Assembly: GCA_021774955.1 (NCBI GenBank)
Contig: JAJFIN010000172.1
Coordinates: 1 to 19,548 of the forward strand
DNA from: Alphaproteobacteria bacterium
GTDB taxonomy: Bacteria > Pseudomonadota > Alphaproteobacteria > M2410
DNA: 19,548 nucleotides
Direction: 5' to 3'
Translations under genes and position numbers: made by a program
Part shown: positions 6,426 to 13,037 of the stretch, piece by piece
Position numbering within the stretch: position 1 is the stretch's first letter
Layout: each line of letters starts with the position of its first letter
The notes under the pieces: generated by a model
The model's input: the letters and a program-made list of their open reading frames with translations, nothing else
Told to the model about the DNA's origin: nothing
The model's database searches: none

Positions 6426-7706
6426 ATGGATTGTATTGAAATTGAGGGCGGCATGCCGCTCCATGGTGAGATCCCGATTAGTGGAGCGAAGAATGCGGCG
6501 CTGCCGTTGATGGTGGCGAGCCTGCTCACCGATGAGGCGTTGCATCTATCGAATGTGCCGCATCTGGCCGATATCACGTCGCTCGCTAATATTTTGGCGC
6601 AGCACGGGGTCGAGATCGATGTCCAGCGCGAAGGCGGCGATATTGGCGGCGATGTGGTGGTGATGCGCGCCGCTGAGATCACTAGTACCACGGCGCCCTA
6701 TGACCTGGTGCGCAAGATGCGGGCGAGCTTTTGGGTGATTGGACCACTGGTCGCGCGCTGTGGCCATGCCATTGTGTCGTTGCCGGGTGGCTGTGCGATC
6801 GGGACACGGCCGGTCGATCTGCATCTGATGGGGCTTGAGCGTTTGGGGGCTGAGATTGAGCTGGCTGAGGGTTATGTGACGGCGCGGGCGCCCAAGGGGC
6901 TTGTCGGGAATGAGGTTGAGTTTCCGTTTGTCTCGGTCGGGGCGACAGTCAACCTGATGTTGGCGGCAAGCCTGGCTAAGGGCGAGACGGTGTTGCGGAA
7001 TGTCGCTTGCGAGCCGGAGGTGACAGACCTTGCGACCTGCCTCATCGCTATGGGCGCCAAGATCGAGGGGCTGGGCACGCGCAAGTTGCGGATCCAGGGC
7101 GTCGAGCGGCTGAGCGGTGCGCGGCACCGGGTTTTGCCCGACCGGATCGAGACCGGCACCTATGCCATGGCGGTCGCGGCGGCCGGTGGCGAGGTGGTGC
7201 TTAAGAATGGTGTCGGAAGGCTTAATTCCGCTGTTATTCGCGTGTTAAAACAGGCGGGCGTCGAGGTCACCGAAGTGGCCAATGGGCTCCAACTTATTAA
7301 GAACGGCGCGCGGCATAAAGGCGTCGATATCGAGACCGAAGCCTTTCCGGGCTTCCCGACCGACCTCCAGGCGCAGTTCATGGCGCTGATGGCGACGTGC
7401 GAGGGAACGTCAAAAATCCGCGAGACGATCTTTGAAAACCGGTTCATGCATGTCCCAGAGCTGGCGCGGATGGGCGCGCAGATTTCAGTCGACGGCGATT
7501 GCGCGACGGTGACCGGTATCGAGCGGCTGAAGGGTGCGCCGGTCATGGCGACGGATCTCCGGGCCTCGGTGAGCTTGGTGATCGCAGCGCTCGGCGCGGA
7601 AGGTCTGACGTCGGTTAATCGGGTTTATCATTTGGATCGCGGCTTTGAGCGGCTGGAAGAAAAGCTTTCGGCGGTCGGCGCAACGATCCGGCGGGTGCGG
7701 GCTTAA
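6426..7706 (+). CDS. murA: UDP-N-acetylglucosamine 1-carboxyvinyltransferase (MurA)
   Basis: 426 residues from the ATG at 6426. A GTG at 6423 would add one residue, and a stop lies immediately before it. MurA transfers enolpyruvate from phosphoenolpyruvate to UDP-N-acetylglucosamine, the first committed step of peptidoglycan synthesis in the cytoplasm. The family signature ISGAKNAALPLM near the N-terminus carries the conserved lysine. The active-site loop SLPGGCAIGTRPVDLHLMG carries the catalytic cysteine (Cys123, equivalent to E. coli Cys115), so the protein should be fosfomycin-sensitive in principle. The substrate-binding stretch AFPGFPTDLQAQFMAL and the C-terminal DLRASVSLVIAAL are also present. 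The length is normal. It heads the conserved alphaproteobacterial cluster. Confidence 0.97.
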   Translation: MDCIEIEGGMPLHGEIPISGAKNAALPLMVASLLTDEALHLSNVPHLADITSLANILAQHGVEIDVQREGGDIGGDVVVMRAAEITSTTAPYDLVRKMRASFWVIGPLVARCGHAIVSLPGGCAIGTRPVDLHLMGLERLGAEIELAEGYVTARAPKGLVGNEVEFPFVSVGATVNLMLAASLAKGETVLRNVACEPEVTDLATCLIAMGAKIEGLGTRKLRIQGVERLSGARHRVLPDRIETGTYAMAVAAAGGEVVLKNGVGRLNSAVIRVLKQAGVEVTEVANGLQLIKNGARHKGVDIETEAFPGFPTDLQAQFMALMATCEGTSKIRETIFENRFMHVPELARMGAQISVDGDCATVTGIERLKGAPVMATDLRASVSLVIAALGAEGLTSVNRVYHLDRGFERLEEKLSAVGATIRRVRA

Positions 7707-7744
7707 AGCGTTTTCTTGCAATTCCCGCCGATTCCAGCCATGTC

Positions 7745-8242
7745 ATGGCTTTGCCTTTTAAACGAGACCCGACGCCCGTGACCCAGCGCCTTGCTCTGAT
7801 TGCCGAAGATCCTGAAGACCTTGAGATCCTTGCCGCCCGTGTACAAGACGCGATTCTGCGGGTGGCCGACATTGCCTATGTCGCCAAGCGCCGGCAAGTG
7901 GCTTTGGTGATGGCGCGGTTCATGTGGGAAGAGGTTGACCCAGACCGGCGCCAGCCGCTCAAAGGCCGTCGATTTCATCGGACCCAGGCCGGGCTTCATT
8001 TTAACGGTGTGGCAAACCTTCAGGCTCAGAATATCGACCGTGAGGATCCGGAGGCTTTGCTATCGTTGCTATCGATTGACTGGCAACCAGCAGAAAATGG
8101 CGCGGGTACAATCCTTCTGGTGTTCTCCGGTGGCGCGACTTTGCGCATGGATGTTGAATGTATCGACGCGACCCTAAACGATATCGACACGCCGTGGGTG
8201 ACGGAGAACCTGCCTGATCACCAGATTGACAAAGACGTTTGA
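7745..8242 (+). CDS. DUF2948 family protein
   Basis: 165 residues. The segment LALIAEDPEDLEILAARVQD and the following ILRVADIAYVAKRRQVALVMARFMWE fit the DUF2948 pattern known next to murA/hisD in Alphaproteobacteria. A central FHRTQAGLHFNGV and a C-terminal beta-rich part (ILLVFSGGATLRMDVECIDA) follow. No catalytic motif or membrane segment is visible. The ATG at 7745 has no clear ribosome site; it adds about 14 residues before the usual family start, so a later start (GTG in PVTQR) cannot be excluded. It lies 38 bp after murA and 9 bp before hisD, so it is probably co-transcribed. Function is unknown. Confidence 0.9.
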   Translation: MALPFKRDPTPVTQRLALIAEDPEDLEILAARVQDAILRVADIAYVAKRRQVALVMARFMWEEVDPDRRQPLKGRRFHRTQAGLHFNGVANLQAQNIDREDPEALLSLLSIDWQPAENGAGTILLVFSGGATLRMDVECIDATLNDIDTPWVTENLPDHQIDKDV

Positions 8243-8251
8243 GTAATCCCC

Positions 8252-9559
8252 ATGGTCCTGAGACTCGATCATTCGCATAAAGACTTTGAGACGCAGTTCT
8301 CTCAACTGCTCGCGATGAAACGCGAGACGTCGGATGACGTGAGTGCGGTCGTTAAGGGCATCATCGAAGACGTGCGGTCAAACGGCGATGAGGCTCTGAT
8401 ACGGCTGACAAAGAAGTTTGATCGTCTCGACTTGGCTCCAGAGGAATTACGTATTTCGGAGGCCGAAATTGATCAAGCCCTCGGACAATGTACGCCTGTG
8501 GAGATAGATGCCCTCACCTTCGCTGCCAAACGTATCGAGGACTATCACCAGCGACAGGTTCCACAAGATGCGCTTTATACGGATGACCAAGGCGTACGTC
8601 TTGGTCACAAATGGACGGCGGTTGAAGCGGCGGGCCTTTATGTGCCGGGTGGAACGGCGAGCTATCCGAGTTCGGTTTTGATGAATGCGATCCCGGCCAA
8701 GATCGCCGGTGTCGAGCGCATCGTCATGACGGTACCGACCCCTGACGGAAATCTGAACCCGCTTGTTCTCGCGGCCGCGCGTGAGGCGGGCGTGTCTGAG
8801 ATCTACCGCATCGGTGGTGCGCAAGCGATCGCAGCGATGGCCTATGGCACACAAACCATCGACCCTGTCGATGTCGTGGTCGGGCCGGGCAATGCCTATG
8901 TCGCGGCGGCTAAACGCGAGGTTTTTGGCCACGTTGGCATTGATATGATTGCCGGTCCTTCGGAAATACTCGTTGTCGCGGAAGGTGACAATGATCCGGA
9001 TTGGATCGCTGCGGATCTCCTCAGCCAAGCCGAACACGATGTCTCATCGCAATCGATTCTGATCACAACTGACTCAGGATTTGGTGATGCCGTTGAGACG
9101 GCAGTCGAACGACGTCTCGAAACTTTGCCACGGGCGGACATCGCAAGAACGAGTTGGAATACATTCGGCGCTATCATCAATGTCGATAATCTGGATCAAG
9201 CCATCGGGCTCGTTGATCGTCTGGCTCCGGAGCATTTAGAACTTGCGGTTAACGAGCCTGACGCACTTGCGGCCAAGGTCCGCAATGCCGGTGCGATATT
9301 TCTTGGGCGCTACACACCGGAAGCCGTCGGCGATTATGTAGCGGGCCCCAACCATGTTTTACCAACCGCTCGTAGCGCACGGTTTTCGTCCGGATTGTCG
9401 GTTCTCAATTTCATGAAACGAACCTCCTTGATCGGTTGCGATGCGAATAGTCTCGCGGCCATTGGCGATGCTGCTCAAACATTGGCTAAAAGCGAAGGGC
9501 TCGACGCACACGGGCGCTCCATCTCGCAGCGATTAAACAGACGCGGACCGGAGGGTTAG
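8252..9559 (+). CDS. hisD: Histidinol dehydrogenase (HisD)
   Basis: 435 residues, the usual length. It catalyses the last two steps of histidine synthesis, oxidising L-histidinol to L-histidine with NAD. The zinc and catalytic residues are all visible: Q259 and H262 in LSQAEHD, E327 and H328 in LAPEHLEL, D361 in GDYVAGPNHVLPT, and H420 in GLDAHGRS. Family stretches YVPGGTASYPSSVLMNAIPA and DVVVGPGNAYVAAAKREVFG are intact. The ATG follows the DUF2948 stop by 9 nt and the stop lies 3 nt before the UPF0262 gene, so translation is tightly linked. Identification is secure. Confidence 0.98.
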   Translation: MVLRLDHSHKDFETQFSQLLAMKRETSDDVSAVVKGIIEDVRSNGDEALIRLTKKFDRLDLAPEELRISEAEIDQALGQCTPVEIDALTFAAKRIEDYHQRQVPQDALYTDDQGVRLGHKWTAVEAAGLYVPGGTASYPSSVLMNAIPAKIAGVERIVMTVPTPDGNLNPLVLAAAREAGVSEIYRIGGAQAIAAMAYGTQTIDPVDVVVGPGNAYVAAAKREVFGHVGIDMIAGPSEILVVAEGDNDPDWIAADLLSQAEHDVSSQSILITTDSGFGDAVETAVERRLETLPRADIARTSWNTFGAIINVDNLDQAIGLVDRLAPEHLELAVNEPDALAAKVRNAGAIFLGRYTPEAVGDYVAGPNHVLPTARSARFSSGLSVLNFMKRTSLIGCDANSLAAIGDAAQTLAKSEGLDAHGRSISQRLNRRGPEG

Positions 9560-9562
9560 TCG

Positions 9563-10060
9563 ATGAATGACACTCCTCCACCCGAAGACCAAAAGAATTA
9601 TAAGATTTGCGACATTGTTCTTGAAGAAGCGACCATTGTACGGCGCTCACCTGATGTCGAGCATGAGCGCAATGTCGCGATCTTTGACCTCTTAGAAGAT
9701 AACCACTTTGCCCCCAGGGGCTCTGACGGCGGACCCTATCATCTGCGCTTGCGGATTGAAGAAAACCGACTGGTTTTCGATGTCCGCATTGAAGAGGACA
9801 TTGAACACGGTCAGGTAATCATCTCACTCACGCCCTTTCGCCGCATCGTCAAAGACTACTTCATGGTTTGCGAAACCTATTTTGACGCCATCAAAACTGC
9901 CGCCCCGTCGCAAATCGAAGCCATCGATATGGGCCGCCGCGGTCTCCACAATGAAGGTTCTGAAATCCTCCGAGAGCGGCTTAATGGCAAAGTCGAGATC
10001 GACTTTGACACCGCGCGTCGATTGTTCACGCTGATCTGCGTCTTACACATTAAAGGGTAA
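9563..10060 (+). CDS. UPF0262 family protein
   Basis: 165 residues. Typical family features are the acidic start, the segment DVEHERNVAIFDLLEDNHFAP, then LRLRIEENRLVFDVR and SLTPFRRIVKDYFMVCETYF, followed by IEAIDMGRRGLHNEGSEILRERL. From memory UPF0262 is an alphaproteobacterial family that follows hisD. It is soluble and has no known catalytic motif. The start is 3 nt after the hisD stop, so it belongs to the same transcript. Function is unknown. Confidence 0.93.
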   Translation: MNDTPPPEDQKNYKICDIVLEEATIVRRSPDVEHERNVAIFDLLEDNHFAPRGSDGGPYHLRLRIEENRLVFDVRIEEDIEHGQVIISLTPFRRIVKDYFMVCETYFDAIKTAAPSQIEAIDMGRRGLHNEGSEILRERLNGKVEIDFDTARRLFTLICVLHIKG

Positions 10061-10064
10061 GACA

Positions 10065-10523
10065 GTGCCAGAGACCAACTTGGAAGAGCTTCCCGCTAGC
10101 GTGCTATTTGCGTGCAACCTGAATGCCGTGCGCTCGCCGATGGCGGCCGGTATTATGCGCTATTGGTTTGGCTCACGTTGTTATGTCGATTCGATTGGTG
10201 TACGGATTGGTGAGCTGGACCCTTTCGCGGTTTCGGTGATGGATGAGATCGGTATTGACATTTCGGCACACACACCGAAATCGTTTGAGGATTTGATGGA
10301 TTCCTCGTTCGACATGATTGTCTCACTTACACCGGAGGCTCATCACCAAGCGCTGGAGCTCACGCGGACCATGGCCATTGAATGCGAATATTGGCCGACC
10401 TTTGACCCGACGATAACAGCGGGAAGTCGTGAGCAAATTATGGAATCTTATCGACAAGTTCGCGATGCCTTGCAGACACGCATTCAAACGCGGTTTGGTA
10501 CGCATGCTGTACCGAGTCCTTGA
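10065..10523 (+). CDS. Low-molecular-weight protein-tyrosine-phosphatase/arsenate reductase-like protein
   Basis: 152 residues with a GTG start 4 nt after the UPF0262 stop. The P-loop CNLNAVRS (C17, R23, S24) is the C-x5-R-S active site, although the usual glycine-rich form is replaced by a polar loop. The general-acid motif FDPT (D114-P115) is present. LMW phosphatases hydrolyse phosphotyrosine through a phosphocysteine; related ArsC proteins reduce arsenate. The substrate here is unknown. Its place at the end of the murA/hisD cluster matches relatives, in which infA usually follows. infA is not found downstream here. Confidence 0.9.
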   Translation: MPETNLEELPASVLFACNLNAVRSPMAAGIMRYWFGSRCYVDSIGVRIGELDPFAVSVMDEIGIDISAHTPKSFEDLMDSSFDMIVSLTPEAHHQALELTRTMAIECEYWPTFDPTITAGSREQIMESYRQVRDALQTRIQTRFGTHAVPSP

Positions 10524-10558
10524 ACGCTTTGGTGTATTTCCGCCCCCACTCTTTCGTT

Positions 10559-10617
10559 ATCCTGAGGAAGGCTCCCCGGTCAAGCCGGGGACAGGCTCTA
10601 GGCCTGTCTCGAAGGAT
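10559..10617. repeat. Compound palindromic repeat, ATCCTGAGGA...TCTCGAAGGAT type
   Basis: An outer 5-bp stem (ATCCT 10559-10563, AGGAT 10613-10617) encloses two hairpins: CCCCGG-TCAAG-CCGGGG (10574-10590) and ACAGGC-TCTAG-GCCTGT (10591-10607). Together they make a three-way folded unit. The same order of parts occurs at 11071-11157. From memory this is a widespread alphaproteobacterial intergenic repeat type. Confidence 0.7.
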
Positions 10618-10651
10618 GGGCAAATCGCGCCACACCCTCTCCATAGTCAGC

Positions 10652-10681
10652 CTGCGATACCGGGCCCGGTCCGGTACCGCA
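10652..10681. repeat. Palindrome around GGGCCCGG
   Basis: CTGCGATACCGG (10652-10663) pairs with CCGGTACCGCAG (10670-10681) with one mismatch, leaving a loop of 6 nt. It is probably another short dispersed repeat, since TACCGG...CCGG parts recur at 10870-10890. Confidence 0.6.
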
Positions 10682-10719
10682 GAATGACACTACTGGGCAA
10701 TGGATACACCGTATACGCC

Positions 10720-10772
10720 CCGCTCTCCTTCTCAACCACCCGAAGGGCTACCATGGTTGAGTAGGAGAGCGG
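10720..10772. repeat. Strong 19-bp hairpin with one mismatch
   Basis: The arms at 10720-10738 and 10754-10772 (CCGCTCTCCT...TCAACCA and TGGTTGAG...GGAGAGCGG) are complementary except at one position, around a 15-nt loop CCCGAAGGGCTACCA. The inner part resembles the hairpin at 155-218. There is no T-run on either side, so a dispersed palindrome is more likely than a terminator. Confidence 0.7.
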
Positions 10773-10861
10773 CTCCGCCGGTTCCCCACACCCAAGTGAC
10801 CTCTGCTTTATGGAAGCAATCTACAAAAACTAGCATACGCATCCCCACTCCTCATTTCGTC

Positions 10862-10908
10862 ACACCGTGATACCGGATCGGGGTCCGGCACAGGCCCGAC
10901 CACGGTGT
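10862..10908. repeat. Nested palindromic repeat ACACCGTG...CACGGTGT
   Basis: An outer 8-bp stem (10862-10869 with 10901-10908) contains an inner stem CCGGA (10873-10877) and TCCGG (10884-10888). The inner GATCGGGGTCCGG wording is typical of the CCGGATC-family repeats in this region. Confidence 0.6.
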
Positions 10909-10933
10909 CCACGGAAGGTTGCGATATCGTTGG

Positions 10934-10956
10934 ATCCCGCTGTCAAGCAGCGGGAT
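10934..10956. repeat. Short hairpin ATCCCGCTG-TCAAG-CAGCGGGAT
   Basis: A perfect 9-bp stem with the loop TCAAG. From memory this is a very common alphaproteobacterial intergenic palindrome; the same TCAAG loop is present in the compound repeats on both sides. Confidence 0.7.
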
Positions 10957-11070
10957 GACAATTTGAGATGGAGAAATAGCAACCCGAGAATCGTCCGGGT
11001 CCCTTCAGCTACAGAACTTTCGGCCGATCCGTCGAGACGCAGGGTAACGGGTGTTGGATTAAAATAAAAA

Positions 11071-11157
11071 CGTCATTCTGAGGAGCGCCCCCGATCAAGC
11101 CGGGGATAAACTCCACGCGTCTCGAAAGCCTGCCCCGGACTTGATCCGGGGGATGGG
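11071..11157. repeat. Second compound repeat of the CATTCTGAGGA...TCTCGAA type
   Basis: It begins CGTCATTCTGAGGAG, carries CCCC-GATCAAGC-CGGGG near 11089-11105 and TCTCGAA at 11120-11126, and finishes with CCCCGGA-CTTGA-TCCGGGG (11133-11151). Its part order matches 10559-10617, with an added CTTGA-loop hairpin. A collapsed remnant of the same type (ATCCT-GAGG-AGGAT) lies at 11241-11254. Confidence 0.65.
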
Positions 11158-11180
11158 CAAAACATTTATCATTTGAAGCC

Positions 11181-11217
11181 CATGGTTCGAGACAGGGCTT
11201 CGCCCTTCCTCACCATG
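11181..11217. repeat. Dispersed palindromic repeat, CATGGT-TCGAGA type (second copy)
   Basis: CATGGT (11181-11186) pairs with ACCATG (11212-11217). The inside reads TCGAGAC and the inner stem AGGGC-TTC-GCCCT (11194-11206). It is the same family as 6175-6211, with identical outer arms and total length of 37 bp but a different inner stem, which suggests compensatory evolution or independent copies. Confidence 0.7.
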
Positions 11218-11300
11218 ACGGTGGATTTTAACGCAGCGTTATCCTGAGGAGGATGACATAAGTGTTTGACCTTGTTGATTACTTCTGCTCTGAAAAATAC

Positions 11301-11705
11301 TCACCCCATCACGTTAATGCCTGCGATGTTGAGAACCATAAAGAGCCAAGCGAAAAGGCCGATACCCCAAAGTAAGGACCGCAGGTAAGGCACTCCCATT
11401 AGGAACACGGGAGTATACGCTAGTCGTGCGGCCAAAAAAATCATCGCTGCCTGCCCCATCAGTGGCGTTGCTGATGAAAACGAGCTGGATAAAATCACTA
11501 TGGGGATAAATAGCGCTAGGGCTTCAATTTGGTTGTTTTTCAAGCGCGTGACACGACCAGCAAAGGAGCCCTCGGGTCGCTGCTCATCCTGGCTGCCAAA
11601 GCTATAGCTTATCCCTTCACGGATCACCCTCAAGAGGGGCTGCATCATCAAAAGAGCGGCTAAAAGCAGCACATTTCCAAGTAATGAAGTCGCCATCGGG
11701 TCCAT
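11301..11705 (-). CDS. MAPEG family membrane protein
   Basis: 134 residues with four hydrophobic segments. Family features are the Arg/Asn-rich helix RVTRLKNNQIEALALFIP (N57, N58, E61) and the later ARLAYTPVFLMGVPYLRSLLW. MAPEG proteins are inner-membrane trimers, and many members use glutathione to conjugate or reduce lipophilic electrophiles; the substrate here is unknown. AAAGGA lies about 7 nt before the ATG. The gene starts 35 nt after the tetR-type gene in the same direction, so it is almost certainly co-transcribed with and controlled by that regulator. Confidence 0.88.
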   Translation of the reverse strand: MDPMATSLLGNVLLLAALLMMQPLLRVIREGISYSFGSQDEQRPEGSFAGRVTRLKNNQIEALALFIPIVILSSSFSSATPLMGQAAMIFLAARLAYTPVFLMGVPYLRSLLWGIGLFAWLFMVLNIAGINVMG

Positions 11706-11740
11706 CGTTCGTCCTTTCCTAAGGTTCTGTGCAAAATGAA

Positions 11741-12322
11741 TTAATCCAATACCTGCAACGCTAGGCGAACCGTCTGCTGGATAGTTTGACTAGGTGCTTT
11801 CGCCCGAGAAAAGACGGCTACTCCATAGAAGGTGTTGACCAAAAAGGATGCGGTTTCAGATACGTTTAAATCACTCCGCACTTCGCCTTTTTTCTTAGCT
11901 CGCCTCAAGGCGGATTTAAATCCGGCGGTCATACGATCAATGTTCCTCATCGCCTTCTTTTCGATGTCACCGTCTTGATTGCCAAACTCAACAGCCGTGT
12001 TGCACATGAAGCAACCATTGCCAAATTGACCGGATTTAACAACATTCAAGACAGTTTCAAAAAAACCTTCCACCTCTGCGCGCCCGGCACATTTCTTTTC
12101 CAGAGGGCCGATCAACCGGTCACCATAAATCGAATCGTAGCGGTCAAGGGCGGCCAAATAGATCTCTCGCTTGCCGCCAAAAACCGAATAAAGGCCCGCA
12201 TGGGCGACACCGGTATGTTGCACCAGATCGCGCACCGATGTTTCGGCATAGCCTTTTTGCCAAAACAATCCCATCGCTTTATCGAGCGCCTCATCGGGAT
12301 CAAATTCACGCAGCCGTACCAA
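11741..12322 (-). CDS. TetR/AcrR family transcriptional regulator
   Basis: 193 residues. The N-terminal DNA-binding domain has DEALDKAMGLFWQKGYAETS, then VRDLVQHTGVAHAGLYSVFG and KREIYLAAL, the typical TetR helix-turn-helix plus helix 4. The C-terminal ligand domain contains FGNGCFMCNTAVEFG, with two cysteines that recur in this subfamily. The start is TTG at 12322: an in-frame stop lies three codons upstream, no ATG is available before the HTH, and AGGAG lies 9 nt in front. It sits upstream of the MAPEG gene in one operon and probably represses it, together with itself, through the palindromes at 12373-12560. Confidence 0.92.
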   Translation of the reverse strand: MVRLREFDPDEALDKAMGLFWQKGYAETSVRDLVQHTGVAHAGLYSVFGGKREIYLAALDRYDSIYGDRLIGPLEKKCAGRAEVEGFFETVLNVVKSGQFGNGCFMCNTAVEFGNQDGDIEKKAMRNIDRMTAGFKSALRRAKKKGEVRSDLNVSETASFLVNTFYGVAVFSRAKAPSQTIQQTVRLALQVLD

Positions 12323-12372
12323 TTCAGATCACTCCTATCCGCATCAAACAAATAGCTATGCAAGTTTTTTCA

Positions 12373-12560
12373 AGATCGTTTGATCTAGTATGCTCTGATT
12401 CAAATTTCTGAGCAATAGCTACTTTTGATGATACATTCACACCATTTCCCCAATTAAGTTTCGTTGTGACCATCAACACAGAATCGATTGTTGATTTTCT
12501 TTTTTAGATCGCTCGATCTTGTTTATTCGATCAGCCCTTCTATTGTAGATCGAACGCTCT
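12373..12560. promoter_or_regulatory. Three related 14-bp palindromic sites, likely TetR operators
   Basis: AGATCGTTTGATCT (12373-12386) and AGATCGCTCGATCT (12506-12519) share the same palindromic frame; a degenerate third copy, AGATCGAACGCTCT, is at 12547-12560. They lie between the TTG start of the TetR gene and the divergent small secreted gene at 12631. Their spacing and symmetry suit TetR dimers, so the regulator may control both directions. This is pattern-based inference. Confidence 0.6.
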
Positions 12561-12630
12561 TTAATAACCAATCGCACTTTAGGGGTGAACACGAACGTTC
12601 TCCGAATGCGATATCGATGGGGATAGTCAT

Positions 12631-12927
12631 ATGAAAAATTCTTCAACAGCCGCACTACTTTTTTTGGGTCTTGCGATGGGTGCTTCAGGCGCACAAGCGG
12701 GTGAATATTCAGAAGCGATCTCAGGGTGTAAACTTGCTATTCAAGATGAAGTCGGAAATGTCGAGGATCTAAAAACTTCTATACGGCGCATCAATTCAAA
12801 AGCAGGCTTCAAGGCAGAGTTTGATTTCCGCGTCAGTTATGCCGATGAAACCGGCACACGCAGCAAACACAAAGCAAAATGCCTAGCCAAGCTTTCTGGA
12901 GAAGTTTTGAGTCTTGATATCAGTTGA
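12631..12927 (+). CDS. Small secreted hypothetical protein
   Basis: 98 residues. A Sec signal peptide is clear: MKNSS, a hydrophobic run to residue 16, and AQA before a cleavage at about residue 23. The mature 75-residue chain is polar, with C33 and C84 that could form one disulfide, and beta-like stretches FKAEFDFRVSY and KHKAKCLAKLSGEVLSLDI. GGGGAT lies shortly before the ATG. It is divergent from the TetR gene and shares the operator-bearing region, so it may belong to the same response. The family is not recognised. Confidence 0.75.
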   Translation: MKNSSTAALLFLGLAMGASGAQAGEYSEAISGCKLAIQDEVGNVEDLKTSIRRINSKAGFKAEFDFRVSYADETGTRSKHKAKCLAKLSGEVLSLDIS

Positions 12928-13037
12928 CGATTAGGCGAAATCCAAACGGGTTTTCTGTTGAGCGCGGCATAAGTGACAGGGGCGTCATGATCGGCTAGGC
13001 TTTGTGTTTCGATGTTGAATCACAAAGAGGCCGTCAA

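Larger units (their letters stand above)
10524..11300. other. Gene-free, repeat-packed intergenic region
   Basis: About 780 bp hold no open frame with protein-like composition. Open frames here merely run through palindromes. Instead there are at least eight hairpin-forming elements of several families, listed separately. The region lies where infA would be expected after the phosphatase gene, and separates that cluster from the leftward TetR-MAPEG operon. It may mark a rearrangement or a nursery of palindromic repeats. Confidence 0.7.

Noticed and set aside
8447..9037. Long open frame opposite hisD
   Set aside because: Antisense shadow of a fully conserved hisD; the translation is Arg/His/Asp-rich without any domain.
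10429..10764. Open frame of 111 codons overlapping the phosphatase end
   Set aside because: It overlaps the phosphatase gene in another frame and then runs through palindromic repeats, with a low-complexity Pro/Arg-rich translation.
10555..11255. CRISPR array
   Set aside because: The palindromes differ in length and sequence and are not evenly spaced; no identical repeats with unique spacers and no cas genes are present.
12473..12694. 73-codon minus-strand frame upstream of the secreted protein
   Set aside because: It overlaps the promoter/operator region and the start of the signal-peptide gene; its Arg/Lys-rich translation has no features.
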